DNA of 64,000 nucleotides from Oscheius sp. JU75. Lineage: Eukaryota; Nematoda; Chromadorea; Rhabditida; Rhabditidae. Positions 1 to 11,391 of this stretch are shown piece after piece; position 1 is the stretch's first letter, and every line of letters starts with the position of its first letter. A program made the position numbers and the translations under genes. The DNA lies in contig JASJZC010000005.1 in NCBI GenBank assembly GCA_037178855.1, forward strand, positions 2,604,001 through 2,668,000. Direction: 5' to 3'. Under the pieces are notes generated by a model. It saw only the letters and a list, made by a program, of their open reading frames with translations, searched no databases and had not been told where the DNA came from.

Positions 1-1356
1 CGACCAACGACTCAGCCGAGTCAGGACGACAGTTGTACGAGTCAGGACGACCTTCTTTTAGTGACTACTCTCTAGGTTGACGGATAGGATGCGGGTCTCT
101 CTCCAAACCATTACCGGTATTCGGTGGTTTTCTTTTATATTCTTTCAAGTGCCTTGTAGGAGACCTACATAGATATCACGGGGTGTTTTGTGACCAACCT
201 TTTTCTCTTTCTCTTCTAGTCGCAAGTCACCCCTCTTCTTTCTCTCTCATGTTGTGCTCAGTCCCTCTTTCCCCCAATTTACACACACATATTTGTCAAT
301 TGCCATAGTCCCCCGACTTTCTATCTCTCTCCCCGTTTCTACCGTGATTTCAGTTCCAAGTGCCCTTTCCTTCCCTTTTATTTGTTCGGCCATCTCCCTC
401 CAGAAGATATTATACAGTGCATTTCAGAGACTTTCAGGTGCTATACATTTCCAGTTCTGAATTAAAAGTTTGGATTTGTTCGGGTGTTTGGGAGTGTTTA
501 GAGATGGACTTCAGAAGTGTTGAGCTCCTTAGTACTACACGGAACACACTTACCTCTAAGCTCTAATTAAAATTACAAATATCGAGAAGAAATTATTAGT
601 AGTGTAACTCAGGACGAGTATCTACCAAATAAGAGAATCTGGATAGTTTGAAACACCAAGTAGTTTTATTAATCTGTGACTAATGGATAGTACGTTCCGT
701 GTAGTAATCAAGAACTGTTTTTGTTCTCTAACAATCAGAACAATCAGGTAAACAAAAACTGAGTTAGACCGCCGAGCGGAATCGAACCCGGCTCGCTCGG
801 ACCGTAATCACGCGCCTTAGCAAGTATGAAGCCACAGACAAACAGACGGAACTTAACATTAGATCGTTTCTCGGTTGTCTTCGATGTATCTTTGAGGGTA
901 AGAAAAGGAATAACTATGTCACTATGCTCTTCCAGAGGTATCTTTTGCCACGAGACGGATTGAACACCATGTCCTGGTTTGGTGAATTATTCCGACCTAA
1001 ACTTACTCTGACGCTGACCGTTCGAATTCTTCAGCATGTACTTGTTGCGGGATTCCCACGTTGTCAGCACTTCCAGCAGTTCCATTATATAAACTTTCCC
1101 ACGTCCGTTTTTTTTTTAGAAATTTCTTAAAGGAAGCTGATGAACGATAAGTCCATCGATCATTGGAATCGTGATGACCTCACCTCGAACGAACATGGTT
1201 GTATTTGCAATGCGAGCCTAGATCAGCACCAAACTTGTCAAACTTGAAGACTATAAAACTCTTTACTTTCCCTTTGGATCTGTCTGCTTTTTGCTTCTTT
1301 CCGTCGCATCTTCTACCATGGCTCTTCTCATCTGTTCCCTTCGTTCTTCTGTAATC
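1..1356. other. Intergenic, no gene seen
   Basis: I find no open frame with recognisable family features here. The only structured item is a tRNA-like stretch near 771-830, listed separately. The first 60 bases repeat the short string CGAGTCAGGACGAC imperfectly. Confidence 0.5.
771..830 (-). repeat. tRNA-derived element (3' half, Arg-ACG-like)
   Basis: On the minus strand the stretch contains GATTACGG followed about 20 bases later by GGTTCGATTCC, a perfect B-box/T-loop. It ends in GCTCGGCGGTC. No matching 5' acceptor strand or A box was found, so it looks like a tRNA-derived SINE or tRNA pseudogene rather than a working tRNA. Related copies sit at 39398-39460 and 55131-55190. Confidence 0.45.
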
Positions 1357-1760
1357 TTATTCCTTTTCAATAAATGCCCGAAATAAACCTGGTAGATTCT
1401 GCATGCAGGCGGACCAGTCGACGAACTGGTTTGGACAGTTTATGGTCGCGTCCTCGTAGTTGTTCTCCGAAATGCAGACGTAGAAATGGCGAAAGAAATA
1501 GCCACAACGATGAGCTACCAGGGAGCCGCCCGCCATACAGTTGCATTCCCAGTTGATTGAGTTATCTGGGAAGCGGGGACCTGAAATTGGGTATTTTAGC
1601 GGGAAAATGAAGTAACAATACCGTATGGAGCCTTGAATATAGTGAGCTTTCTCATCCACTCATTTTCTTTTTTCAACGGCCGTTTGTGCTCATCCGCCGT
1701 CACAAAAATCACCTCATCCTTCTGGAACATTCTATCAATCTTGTTTCTCGCGTTTTCCAT
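1357..1760 (-). CDS. CHCHD4: CHCHD4/Mia40-type disulfide relay protein with CNC motif
   Basis: Two exons, 1760-1622 and 1580-1357, are joined across a 41-bp GT...AG intron and give about 120 residues. The N-terminal part contains DEVIFVTADEHKRP, like the N-terminus of animal CHCHD4. The core reads INWECNCMAGG, then a twin CX9C pair (CGYFFRHFYVC and CPNQFVDWSAC) and CMQNLPGLF. In the family this protein oxidises imported small Cys proteins in the mitochondrial intermembrane space, using a redox CPC motif ahead of the CX9C hairpin. Here the middle residue is Asn (CNC), which is unusual. A second in-frame Met at 1727 could be the true start. The gene lies 126 bp downstream of the BAF53 stop on the same strand, an operon-like spacing. 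Confidence 0.85.
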
Positions 1761-1886
1761 CACTATTTTAGGTCACAACCTCTCGTTTATAAAAAGAAAA
1801 CAATAAGATACACGTTTATATAAGCAAGAGACAAAGTTCATAAATGAATTAACGAGATCGTAGTATTAAATAAATAGTTGAGGGGT

Positions 1887-3507
1887 TTAGGGGCACTTCT
1901 TTTCCACGATGGAGCGGCCTGTTTCCTCGTATTCGGCTCGCGAGACCCACATCTGCTGGAAGGAGCCCTGAAAAATGGAATGAATTAATACCCTCGGTTC
2001 TTTGTTGTGGTAACTTTGCAAAGAAAAATATAAATAATGACCCACCAATGATCCAAGGATACTGCCGCCAATCCACGCTCCAAACTTCCGCTCAGAAGGC
2101 GTGACAGCTGCCTGAACACGCAGTTTGACAGTCGGCGGACACTTGTGGGCCAGATCGTGATTAAGACGCTCGGTGAAGCCGAGAAGAAGCGAGTTGCCGC
2201 CCGTGACCATCAAGTTGGAATACATATGCTGAAAACGAGACTGAGACATATGGTCAAACAGAACTCACAGGTCTGGTGTCAATTTCGCACATTCCGGCAG
2301 CTGTGGCGGCAATCTGGGACACATTCATCAGTCCCTGGGTCTCGACACCTTTCAGATGATGGAGATCGAAGAGTCCTTCGGGTACTTTGATTCGCTCGGC
2401 CGAGAATTCCTTTGTGAAGCCGTTAGGGAAGGAATACGGAGCTGAGGGCAACTTCTCGGCGTATTCGAGATCGAAAGGTGTCTCGCATAGCTGCAGTGTG
2501 CTAAGAGACATGTCCTCCAGGATCTAAACATCGAATCTAGTAAAAAGCAGTCAAATAATCAACCTGCTTCCTCATAAACTTGTCGTAGCTGTCTGTAACA
2601 GGAGGAAGATTCTTCTTCTGCGTCCATTTTGGGCTTTCTCCCTCTTGGACCTCTTCCTTCCCGGCGATTTTGTAGGTTGGGACGACTTCAATGTTCTGGC
2701 CCATGAGCATGTTCTCCAGCTGCTGGCAGATCAGATCACCGCCGATGTTTGCCCGTACTACGGCTAGAAACAACTATTGGCTGATTACATAAAATTCACT
2801 AACCGTTAGTCATACAATATCCGTCAAAAACTGGAACTGCGGAGGTTTGAGTGGCTCCGGAATCGACAACGAGACCGCTGGTTCGACCGTTAGCAAATCT
2901 TAAAGCACTAATACGTAGAAAGACCGCAAACTAACGCTGTGAGGACGGCATTCTTGACGAGGAAGTAGGCTGGCACCTTGTATTTTTCAAACATCAGCTC
3001 GGTCAGCTTTTCTCGTCGCGCCTTTTCGTTCCAGGCACTTTCAGTAAAAAGGGCGGGATGAAATTCGGCTTGGCTGTGAAGAATATTGCTGTATGAATAG
3101 TCGAGCATCTGCTCGAACATGTCCCAGTTGTCAACTAGAACATTTTTTTTTTAGAAATGTCAAGGAAAAAACTCACTTTGAGCATCTTTCATGAAAGATT
3201 CGACGACTGTATTCGGTCGAGGGAAGATTATTTTTGTTGTACCGATGTAATAGTTCTTCTTCTTTCCTAGATGACCATTGTCGGCAGCAGGTTCCGTATT
3301 TTCGCGCATTTCAACATCAGCATCAGCTTCAACTTCTTGTACGGCTACATAACTAGGAATATCGCCCTGAAGTTTAATGTTTTAGAGGGACAGAGGAAGA
3401 CAAACCTTGGGATATTCTTCTCCAGCGAATCCGACTCGAAAACTATGAGAGCCGGCATCAAAAACAAGGCCGCTAACCTCGTCTCCTCCATAGATACCTC
3501 CGCTCAT
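1887..3507 (-). CDS. ACTL6A: BAF53/ACTL6-type actin-related protein
   Basis: Eight exons are seen: 3507-3406, 3366-3177, 3134-2936, 2898-2804, 2763-2564, 2523-2269, 2228-2046 and 1967-1887. The start [20 protein letters not shown] is the family N-terminus. [19 protein letters not shown] and the C-terminal [14 protein letters not shown]...VEKKCP are typical of BAF53 (SWSN-6 in C. elegans). The protein is a nuclear actin-related subunit of SWI/SNF (BAF) and related chromatin complexes. Introns are 37-42 bp except the last (78 bp). The ATG follows a TTTTTTCAG acceptor by 8 bases, with no upstream coding exon visible, consistent with a trans-spliced leader. Confidence 0.93.
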
Positions 3508-4290
3508 GACTTTGGTCTGAAAAAAGGGTGTAAAGAGTTTAGACGAAGTAAAAGGAGGAAATGAAGTTACGACGCTAAAATAAGAACAGCAAATGGTATC
3601 ACGGTGAAAAGGCTTTTTACCTATATAGGTCCGTCAGTAAGTACTCTATTATCTCTCTATTTTCATTGTCTATAGATTGAAATGTAGTTTTAATAAGAAA
3701 AAGCAGAATGGAACGAGGGAAACTGGGAGAGTAAGAGTAGCTAACGTTAAATACGCTCGCATTTGAAAGGCACCTAAACCGCGTCAATCTTGACCTTGGC
3801 GCGAAGGCAGAATAAATCCAAAAGAGCATTCAAATAGAGAAGGCTCGATTCTCTTGACTTTCTCACGAGAATTTCTAGAGATTTTTCATATAAGAAGTTG
3901 AAATCCAACTATGATTAAATGGACGAAAAGCTTTCCGTACACTCAGCTTGTTTCCATGGAAACAGTTAGCTAGCGAATCGTCAATAAGGTCGTCCTATCT
4001 TCGAGTCTCATCATCACGAACTTTTAATGCGCGTAAGTTTGTTCCATTCCTTCATTCCCTTGCCCTAAAAAAGAGACTCCAACTCCCAGTGCCAACGAGT
4101 AGAAAATCGATATCGGTTGGGTACACAGAGTAAGGACTGATGTGTTTTATCGAACAAACCCTTGGTGATAATGGCTGCCAGTCGGACCTCTCGTCTCAGA
4201 ACTCTTTCCAAATTCGTGATTTGTGTAATCGTCATTCCCTGGCCTATAAATGCAGCCCTAAAAGTCACAGAAAGTTCTTCCTTTCAGACA
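3508..4290. other. Intergenic between divergent genes
   Basis: The region between the starts of the BAF53 gene (minus) and the MFS carrier (plus) holds no supported gene. It presumably contains both promoters. A short ORF from 4171 runs into the carrier start, but a CTTTCAG acceptor at 4281-4287 suggests that part is removed or is outron. Confidence 0.5.
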
Positions 4291-5771
4291 ATGTCTGCTT
4301 CATCTGACTGGTTGAGCCTGCCCCGACCCATTCTTTTCACCTATGTCCTTTCCATCCTCTACAATGTGACCTTCTTCATGCAATTCGTCACCATGCCCTA
4401 CCTGATCAAAGGTCTAGGCATATCTGACTCTAGCAACGGTAAATCTGATTCACTGGTAGTATCAGGGTCTTCCAGGTCTACTGCAAACGATATCTGGTCT
4501 GATTCAAGTTGTCGGAGGTCCAGTTTTCGGATACGTCATTCAGAAGTTTGGAGTGAGATCTGCCCTGTTTCTCTGCTATGGAAGCACCCTCGTCTCTGGA
4601 CTTTGGCTCTATTTTGCACAGGTTGGTGGGTCGAAAAAGTCTCTTATGGTTCAGGACTTCAACTCGATCCTGGTCAGTCGGATAATGGTCCTCTTTATGC
4701 ACGGTCAGCAGGGACATCAGACTCTTTTGTCGGCTCTGACTGAGCCTGGAGAGCAGAGAACCAAAGCCTTTGGAAGAATGGGTCTGACCTTTGGTAGGCG
4801 ACTCCTGAAACCTGTTTATTTTTTCAAGGAATTGGATTCATGTTCACGCCAATCTTCTGCATGTTGTCCACCAAGCTCATCTCTGACACGGCACCTTTCC
4901 TTCTCTCAGCCGCTCTCTCCATAGTCCCATTCTTCGTTTTGGACTCATGCATTGACAGGAAAGACTATGAGAAGGTTTGTCACTTCTTCGCGAAGGAAAC
5001 ATGAGAGATTGCAGGAACTGACATCGGAAGAGACAAACCCCTCGTCGGCTATGAACTTCAAGAACGCAATGTCGATTCTCCGTCGACCCGGAGTTCTGAA
5101 CGTGATGTTCAAGAAAAATGCTCCCATCGTACCCTGTCTTATGCTGTTCTCTGTCATGCATGTAACTCTTCCCGTTTACTCGTCTTCATTAAGGAGTTCA
5201 GCTCTATATGATTAACCAATTCTCGATGGACACCGACACCTCTCATCTGATCCAACTCGTCACCGGAGTCTACATCATGATCGCCAACGGATTTGGAGTG
5301 ATATGGCTACGAAGCCGATTCGATGAGCAGAAACTCCTCGGAATTGGAATGGGAGCCTTTGTGAGTCGGTTAGTCGCCCACCAACCCTCTTTCAGTTAAT
5401 CGGGAACTCCCTCTTTTTCTTCTGGTACAATCTGTGGCACATTTTCCTCATCATGCCTTTCAGTGAGTTCAGTTCAAAAACCAATCCAGCTCTTTTCAGT
5501 ATCACTGGGAATGAGTGTTACGGCAACAGTAGCTGACAGCATGCTGACAAGTCTGGTCGAGGAACACGAGCAGGGTGTGGTCCTTGGAGTTGCCACCAGT
5601 CTGAACTCTCTCGTCCGAACCTTCGCTCCAGCCATAGGAGGTCGTCTTCTGGACGAGTTCGGATGGGCTGCCTTTCCTTTTGTGGGAATCCTCGGGACTG
5701 GTCTCGGTCTCTCCACGGTCGTACTGTTACCAGTGGCACCAGAACTGTTCAGAAAGAAGAAGACGGACTAG
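4291..5771 (+). CDS. MFS carrier, SLC22A18 (ORCTL2)-like
   Basis: Seven exons: 4291-4438, 4476-4793, 4829-4974, 5015-5161, 5202-5360, 5396-5462 and 5500-5771. The protein has the alternating hydrophobic segments of a 12-helix MFS transporter. Motifs include FFMQFVTMPYLIKGLGI, GLLQTIFGLIQVVGGPVFGY and DSMLTSLVEEHEQGVVLG followed by RTFAPAIGGRLLDEFGW, all resembling human SLC22A18, a putative organic cation/proton antiporter. The substrate here is unknown. The start at 4291 lies three bases after a CTTTCAG acceptor; an in-frame-looking ATG at 4171 lies upstream of it. The gene converges on the small unknown gene at 5833, with 61 bp between stops. Confidence 0.85.
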
Positions 5772-5832
5772 ACTAGGGCACAGAACTTTTGAATCACGGG
5801 TTATTGAGCTTTTACAATGAATAGTCAGAATT

Positions 5833-6383
5833 TTATCTCTCTTTAATATGATTGGTTATACTGTAGCTCGGGTTGTCTCTGGGTGTCACAGGCGGGGTTG
5901 AGACTTCTTCCAGGACCTGCTCGAACTCTTCCAAGGCTTCGTCAAGGGATAATCGGAGCTCCTCTCTCTCGGAAGCTGACAAGCCCTGAAATGTCAAGAG
6001 TTGTACCAAGAATCTATTGAATTGGACTATCGGGAAAATGAAGGCAGAGGCATTTCGGTGGAACGTTTGCAGCACCGAAACGTGGACTCTTTAAAGAACT
6101 TTTAGCCAAAAACCAAAAAAGAGACAATGTACCAGGCCAAGGTTACTTTGTAGTACTAAGTAAGCTTGAACGGAGAGATGGTGGCTAGTGGAAAGGAAGA
6201 GGTGCTTTTTGAAGTCGAAAGTGAAATGACTCTACAATCCGAAGGCTTAACTGCGGGTCTCCACATTAAGTGAGCAGCACCAAGCGTTTTGTTTGAACCA
6301 TGGGATCAACTCACATTAGTGTCTCTGTTCAACTGCTCGAGGAAATCGTTAGTGCTTGGCGAGAGAGCTGGCATGCCTGACAT
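5833..6383 (-). CDS. Small acidic helical protein, unknown family
   Basis: Two exons, 6383-6315 and 5985-5833, with a 329-bp intron, give 73 residues. The start MSGMPALSPSTNDFLEQL follows directly after an ATCTTTCAG acceptor. The second exon is Glu/Leu-rich (SEREELRLSLDEALEEFEQV), predicted helical, with a Pro/Ser tail. The in-phase splice and the trans-splice-like start make this a real gene candidate. I do not recognise the family. Confidence 0.6.
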
Positions 6384-8005
6384 CTGAAAGATGTGCGTAG
6401 AAAATGAGCCAACGAGTACGCGAGAGACTAAATGGACCGGAAGAGATGAAGGTAGACCAAATGTTGACTGTGTTGGGTCTGGCCTAATACAGCCTGTGTG
6501 AAACCGAGAGTAAATAAAGAGAACAGACACACGGAGGGAAAGTGCCATCGGAATAACAGAGTGACATTACGAATTCATGGACACTTTTATAGCCACACTC
6601 TCCCTGAGATATCGAAGAGCAATGCGGACTAAAAGGCAGTCAGTAGTGCGTATTTCCGGAAGGGGCAGAGTTTGCAATTGAATTATAGTGAGACGAGGAC
6701 AGAGGAGTCCGTCTCCAATTACCCAGAAAAGGGACAGCTGAGAAAGCACGGGGCCCAATTAGATCATATCTAATACGGAAGGACTCTTTGGGCTCGTTTC
6801 ATATGGAGCTTTGGGGGATAAGAGCATTGAAATATCATCAACCATCATCAATAGTTATTCCGTACTGCCCGAGTCTAGAATAATATACAGAAAACCTCGG
6901 AGAATGGACAAGAGACAAGGGACCTCCATCTACCAGCTGACTCGGTCCTTGTCCCTGCTCTCTACAAGTCTGCAAATTGGAGAAAGCGGCGAGTGGAATC
7001 TACTACTATCGTCCTCGAAGTGCTGTAACTGCCAAACTGTATTAGTTGTCTGCACCTTCTGATCTTTTTGCTGCTAGCTTGTCCCTTAAAACTTTTTTTT
7101 TTACTAGGACTCTAATAATTGTAGTTGCAACTCTTCTGGGATACACCTACAGGATGGCTCCTCAAAGTAAGTCTACCCAGCCAACTTTCAATAATAGCTA
7201 GGTCTCTGGAATCTTTCGCGATAACTAAATAGTCAGAGTAGGTAGATCCAACGTGACATATATTCCCACTGTGCTTAAAAGGTCATTTGTCTGTGCAATA
7301 TATCATGTTTCTCCCCGATTTCTTCGTTAATTTTATCAGCAGATCCAGTCAAACATGGGCATTTTGACCGGTGCTTCCTCGGTAGTATAAAAGTGTTGAG
7401 TATCCAAGTTTGTCACGTGCGAGACACGGGTTCAATTCCCGGCCGTGAAGAAATCTTTTTCTCTTTTTTGACTGTCCAATCATTAGAATGACTGAACATA
7501 CAAACGATACCTTAGTTCCTTCTTGTTCTTCTTCTCCTCTCAACCATCGCCGCTTTCGGAATGGACGTGACTACCTAGGAGCCGAAGATCTGCCTGGTTA
7601 GAAGAGACTGTCCGGTCAGTTTGGATGTAGAACATTGTTTGGACAGGATAATTCTCTGAATGGCCCTTTTGTTTTCCATCTTGTTTAGGCCTCAATTTCT
7701 CTCTGGTAATCGGCAGTTTAGAGTACACACGCTTAGTGTGTGTGTTGGCAAGAGGCGGAGCGCTTCGATCGTCGGACCTTATCAAAAAGGAATAACAGAC
7801 TTTTCTCCTTTCCTGACTCCTTTCTTGCTTTCTTTTCCTTTCTTTCCTTCCAAATACTTTTTGTCAATCTTTGTTAATCTACAGTTTTTCTGAAGATATT
7901 TCCAATTTTGGTGCAAAATAGAGCTTTTAGAGCTCATCAAAACAGTGAGAAATTGGACAGTTCTCTTTGTACTTTTCTTCCCGATTCTTGGTTATTTTCT
8001 GTCAG
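6384..8005. other. Intergenic, no gene seen
   Basis: Only short, non-conserved ORFs are present. A tRNA-Asp-like stretch at 7376-7451 is listed separately. The kinase promoter presumably lies toward the right end. Confidence 0.5.
7376..7451 (+). tRNA. tRNA-Asp(GTC)-like, probably a pseudogene
   Basis: The sequence starts TCCTCGGTAGTATAA as eukaryotic tRNA-Asp does. It has a TTGTCAC anticodon loop (GTC) and a GGGTTCAATTCCC T-arm. The acceptor and anticodon stems pair poorly and the D-loop is longer than usual, so I judge it a degenerate copy or tRNA-derived element. Confidence 0.45.
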
Positions 8006-8304
8006 ATGTCATCCTCCGGCTCGGATGCAACGATGACTTCTGAACAGCGTGCTGACAGACGAGAGGTTCCGGAAGTTCCAGTCCAGGATTTTTCTGGAAT
8101 TCCTGAATTAGAATCGGGCAACTCCGTTAATCTTCTGCCGGAAGTGGATTTGGAACGTGAGTTTGAATAAAAGTTGGCATTATTTCCTAAAAATAAGCAA
8201 CATGCCTATCCTGTTCATAATATGGTTTACTTGTCCAGATCAGAAACTCCAAACTGTTTTGAACTGTTATCAGTCGGTTGAATTTCAACTCGACCGGGGA
8301 GAGA

Positions 8305-8388
<84 letters not shown>

Positions 8389-10260
8389 AAGAGGACGGGC
8401 GAAAACTAGAAAACCTTGGATGTAATACCATCATCTTCCTTTAGCCCTCAACTCCATCGTTCCAAAATATGCGTTGAGTAGCTTGATTTACTACCCGGAG
8501 CCAATCCTCGGAACTGGATCCTATGGAACAGCACTAAAGGTCTTCAGCCCTAACGTCGGCACAGCTGTAGTCAAGATGACCAACCAGCCCCAAGCTGCAA
8601 ATCGGAGAGAGTCTCAGCCGTCGAGTGAGGAGATCAAGAAGAGGAGAAGGGAGTTTGTCAACTGTTTCCTGGTGAGTTCCAGCCGGGAAAAGATGCCTTC
8701 TTTAATAGCTGAACAACCATCCGAACATCGTCTCTCTGTATGGGTACATCTACACAACGCAGGAGGAGCATCCAGATGGCATACTTATGGAGTACATGGC
8801 TGGCGGAACTGTCTTGGACTGTGAGTGATTTTAAGTGTTTGTATTGGTGAGCTTTGTCATTTCGGCCAGATGGGGAGAGAGTATGGATTCCAATTTCAGA
8901 TGTCAACAATCATCTAAAGGCTCCCCAGCAATTGCCACTCTCCGTAACTGTGCAGAACACCTGGGCGAAGCAAATCGCCATGGGACTGAAGTTTATGCAC
9001 GAGAGACGAATCGCTCACAGGGACATCAAACCGAACAACATTCTTCTGACAGCCGACTATCGAATTGCCAAAATTGCCGACTTTGGTCTCGCGAAGAATC
9101 TGGCAGAGAGTTCCAGCAACAAACATACGCATGGAATCGGGTTTTGGCAGTACACAGCCCCAGAGATGATCATGGAAAAGATTTACGACTACCCGGTAGA
9201 CTGCTACAGCTTTGGAATGGTCCTCTACTTCATCTACTACCATAGGTTTGTTCGAAAAGGTCAAATAGCCACTGAGTTCAGACCCCCTTTCGAGAACGAC
9301 GCCAAAAGGGCTGACATGGCATTGTACAGGGCTCTCAAGGGAGAAGGGCAGCCTCCGCTACGACCACAACTTCGGGTCCAACGGGCTCCGATTGACAACC
9401 TTATGGAACAGTGAGTCTTTTGTAAATCGTGTGACAGGAACTGGTTGGAATAGAAGATCCCCTGTCTAGAGTAGTCAAAACTTGATTTTGGCTGAGGCGG
9501 CTTTTCAATCATCGTTAAAAAAACAAACGCTCCCAAAATGTTTTCGGCTATCAATCGATCACATGGTGTAGCACGTACGCAGCTAACCTCCCAGAATAAA
9601 AATTCCCGAAATTCCTGGCTTAAAATTGGTAACAGACGGTTTCGCCGCTTTTCACACCAGAGACGTGCGGGAATAAAATCCGCGCTGGAACACGGGAATA
9701 AAAATGGCCACGGGAATCCCTCCCCCTGGACGCGGGAAAAATCTTTGAGCATGAAAATTCTCTTGGATTGCCGTGGGATTTTTTTTATCACGGCAGCTTC
9801 GCAGCCCGTTTAGTCTTTTGATAACAGGCGGCTTCGCTCCCCTAGTAGCAGTTTCCTCCATACCTGGCTTGTCCCCTTGTTTCATGACATGAAAAGACTT
9901 GTCAGGTTTTAGTGTTGACATGCAATTGTGCGGACACCAGGACGGGCGGACACCATTGCGCTTTAGTAAAGAGGGATTTCAGCACATCTTTGGTCTCGAC
10001 ATGAATGAAAATGTCCTAATCGTTCAAAGTAAGAAGCTAAACTTAGCAAAGGGCATGGTCAAGAAAAAGTTCACATGACCATGAGTCAGTTAGGGGATTC
10101 GGTGTAGGTCTAGAGATGAAAGTTAATCTGTTCTCAAACCATGACACTTCGTTTCAGATGTTGGCCAGTTAAACCTGAGGAACGTCTCACGATGCACGAG
10201 ATCGTACACCTTTTCTACAGTAGAGAAGGAATAATGACCTACCCCGCCTACGATGTTTAA
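8006..10260 (+). CDS. Protein kinase, TKL/NEK-like, subfamily unclear
   Basis: Exons: 8006-8156, 8445-8671, 8709-8820, 8870-9410 and 10158-10260. The start lies directly after CTGTCAG. The kinase domain is complete: P-loop [12 protein letters not shown]-type lysine in [14 protein letters not shown] catalytic loop, DFG in IADFGLAKN, then APEMI (APE), DCYSFGMVL and, in the last exon, [15 protein letters not shown] of subdomain XI. All key catalytic residues are present, so the enzyme should be active, cytosolic Ser/Thr. The first intron carries an (AG)38 microsatellite and the last (747 bp) carries a dispersed repeat. An AATAAA follows the stop at 10266. Confidence 0.85.
8309..8384 (+). repeat. 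(AG)38 microsatellite
   Basis: An uninterrupted dinucleotide run inside the first intron of the kinase gene. The apparent Arg-Glu ORF across it is an artefact. Confidence 0.95.
9780..9965. repeat. Dispersed repeat family R2, copy 1
   Basis: The stretch begins CGGCAGCTTCGCAGCCCGTTT. It shares with 23764-23925 a block containing TTGTCCCCTTGT, a degenerate ATGA...ATGACTTG core and TGCAATTGTGCGGACAC, ending near CTTTAGTAAAG. It sits in the last intron of the kinase gene. No coding capacity is seen. Confidence 0.7.
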
Positions 10261-10265
10261 GACAA

Positions 10266-10271
10266 AATAAA
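10266..10271 (+). promoter_or_regulatory. Polyadenylation signal AATAAA (kinase gene)
   Basis: A canonical hexamer beginning six bases after the kinase stop codon. Confidence 0.6.
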
Positions 10272-11391
10272 AGATTTCAATAATGGTAATAACGGTCTTA
10301 CCTCTACATAATCATACTGACAGTCATCGTAGTGTTCGATATGTAAAGAAGTAAAAGACAGCTGAACAGATCTCCGACCCGAACTCATATCTGACTTTTG
10401 TCATGTTCTCTCTTCGTTCGCGTCTATTAGACCTTTAAAGACCAAAATGTACTGTCCTATGGAGGCTTGTGGCACTGCCACCGTCTTCATTTCCACATAC
10501 AGACGGCTTGTAGAGGAGACTACTGTCCTATACGCCTGTTCATCTCCACAGATCTTGTCTGAATCGTATGAAATTGAAGGACGAATAGCCATCCTTGACC
10601 GCTCTGTAGTTCGAATTCCCAGCTATTCATCTGTTTTTCGGTACGGGGAGAGATCTTGAGAAAGATGGTGCTCCCAGCCGGTGCAATGATTCTCCAGATA
10701 CATTTTCCGGACTACTGTGCTACCAAGGACGCTGTCTCTTCGAGAAGAGACTCTCCACAGACCGGACATCTGAGCGTGTTACGGGCTGAATTGTTAGTGT
10801 TATGGGCTCACTTTGGCGGCCTGACGCATGTTTCCCTCGAACAACTAGACTCTCTGGCCGATTTCGGACCGGAACGCGGCACTAAATGCGGGCTCGAACA
10901 ATGTGTCCAACCAGTTACTCACAAAACAGTAGCCTGAATAAAAACTTTTTCGAGCTGACCAATCATGGCCAGACCATGGTCTAAATTGATTAAAAAAAAA
11001 GTTGATCGCATTTAGTGCCGCAACACTAGAGGAAGCAACAACTTCAACACGTCATATCTCAAAGTAGGAAGGGATTAAGCGAATTCGGCAATGTATCCCG
11101 TAATACCCATGCCAAGGGCTATCGAATGATATCCAATACCAAAGGAGACTTCCCTTGTCAGAAGAGTTTCCCCTTCTGAACTTTAATTCAGAAAATTGTC
11201 CATGGTCAAGTAATTAGATACCCAGACAATTTGAAGTCAGAAAACTTGAAAACTATCTACCTATGTGTGTTTATGAAAACGGTCTCAAGGACTACAGAAT
11301 GTTGTGAACGTACAGACGTAAAGAGGACATTGGGACAGGTTTATCCAAGCTGGTTCATTGAGTTGTCTATTCAAAGGTTGTTCAAACTATA
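10272..11391. other. Intergenic, unresolved short ORFs
   Basis: Two consecutive plus ORFs (10447-10659 and 10656-10937) and one minus ORF (10401-10592) are open but match nothing I know. They lack convincing splice or start context, so I do not call a gene. Confidence 0.4.

Noticed and set aside
8157-8444. Arg-Glu repeat ORF at the (AG) run
   Set aside because: It is a microsatellite inside a kinase intron with clear flanking splice sites.
10401-10937. Three short ORFs between the kinase and mariner
   Set aside because: No splice, start or family signals; length is compatible with chance.
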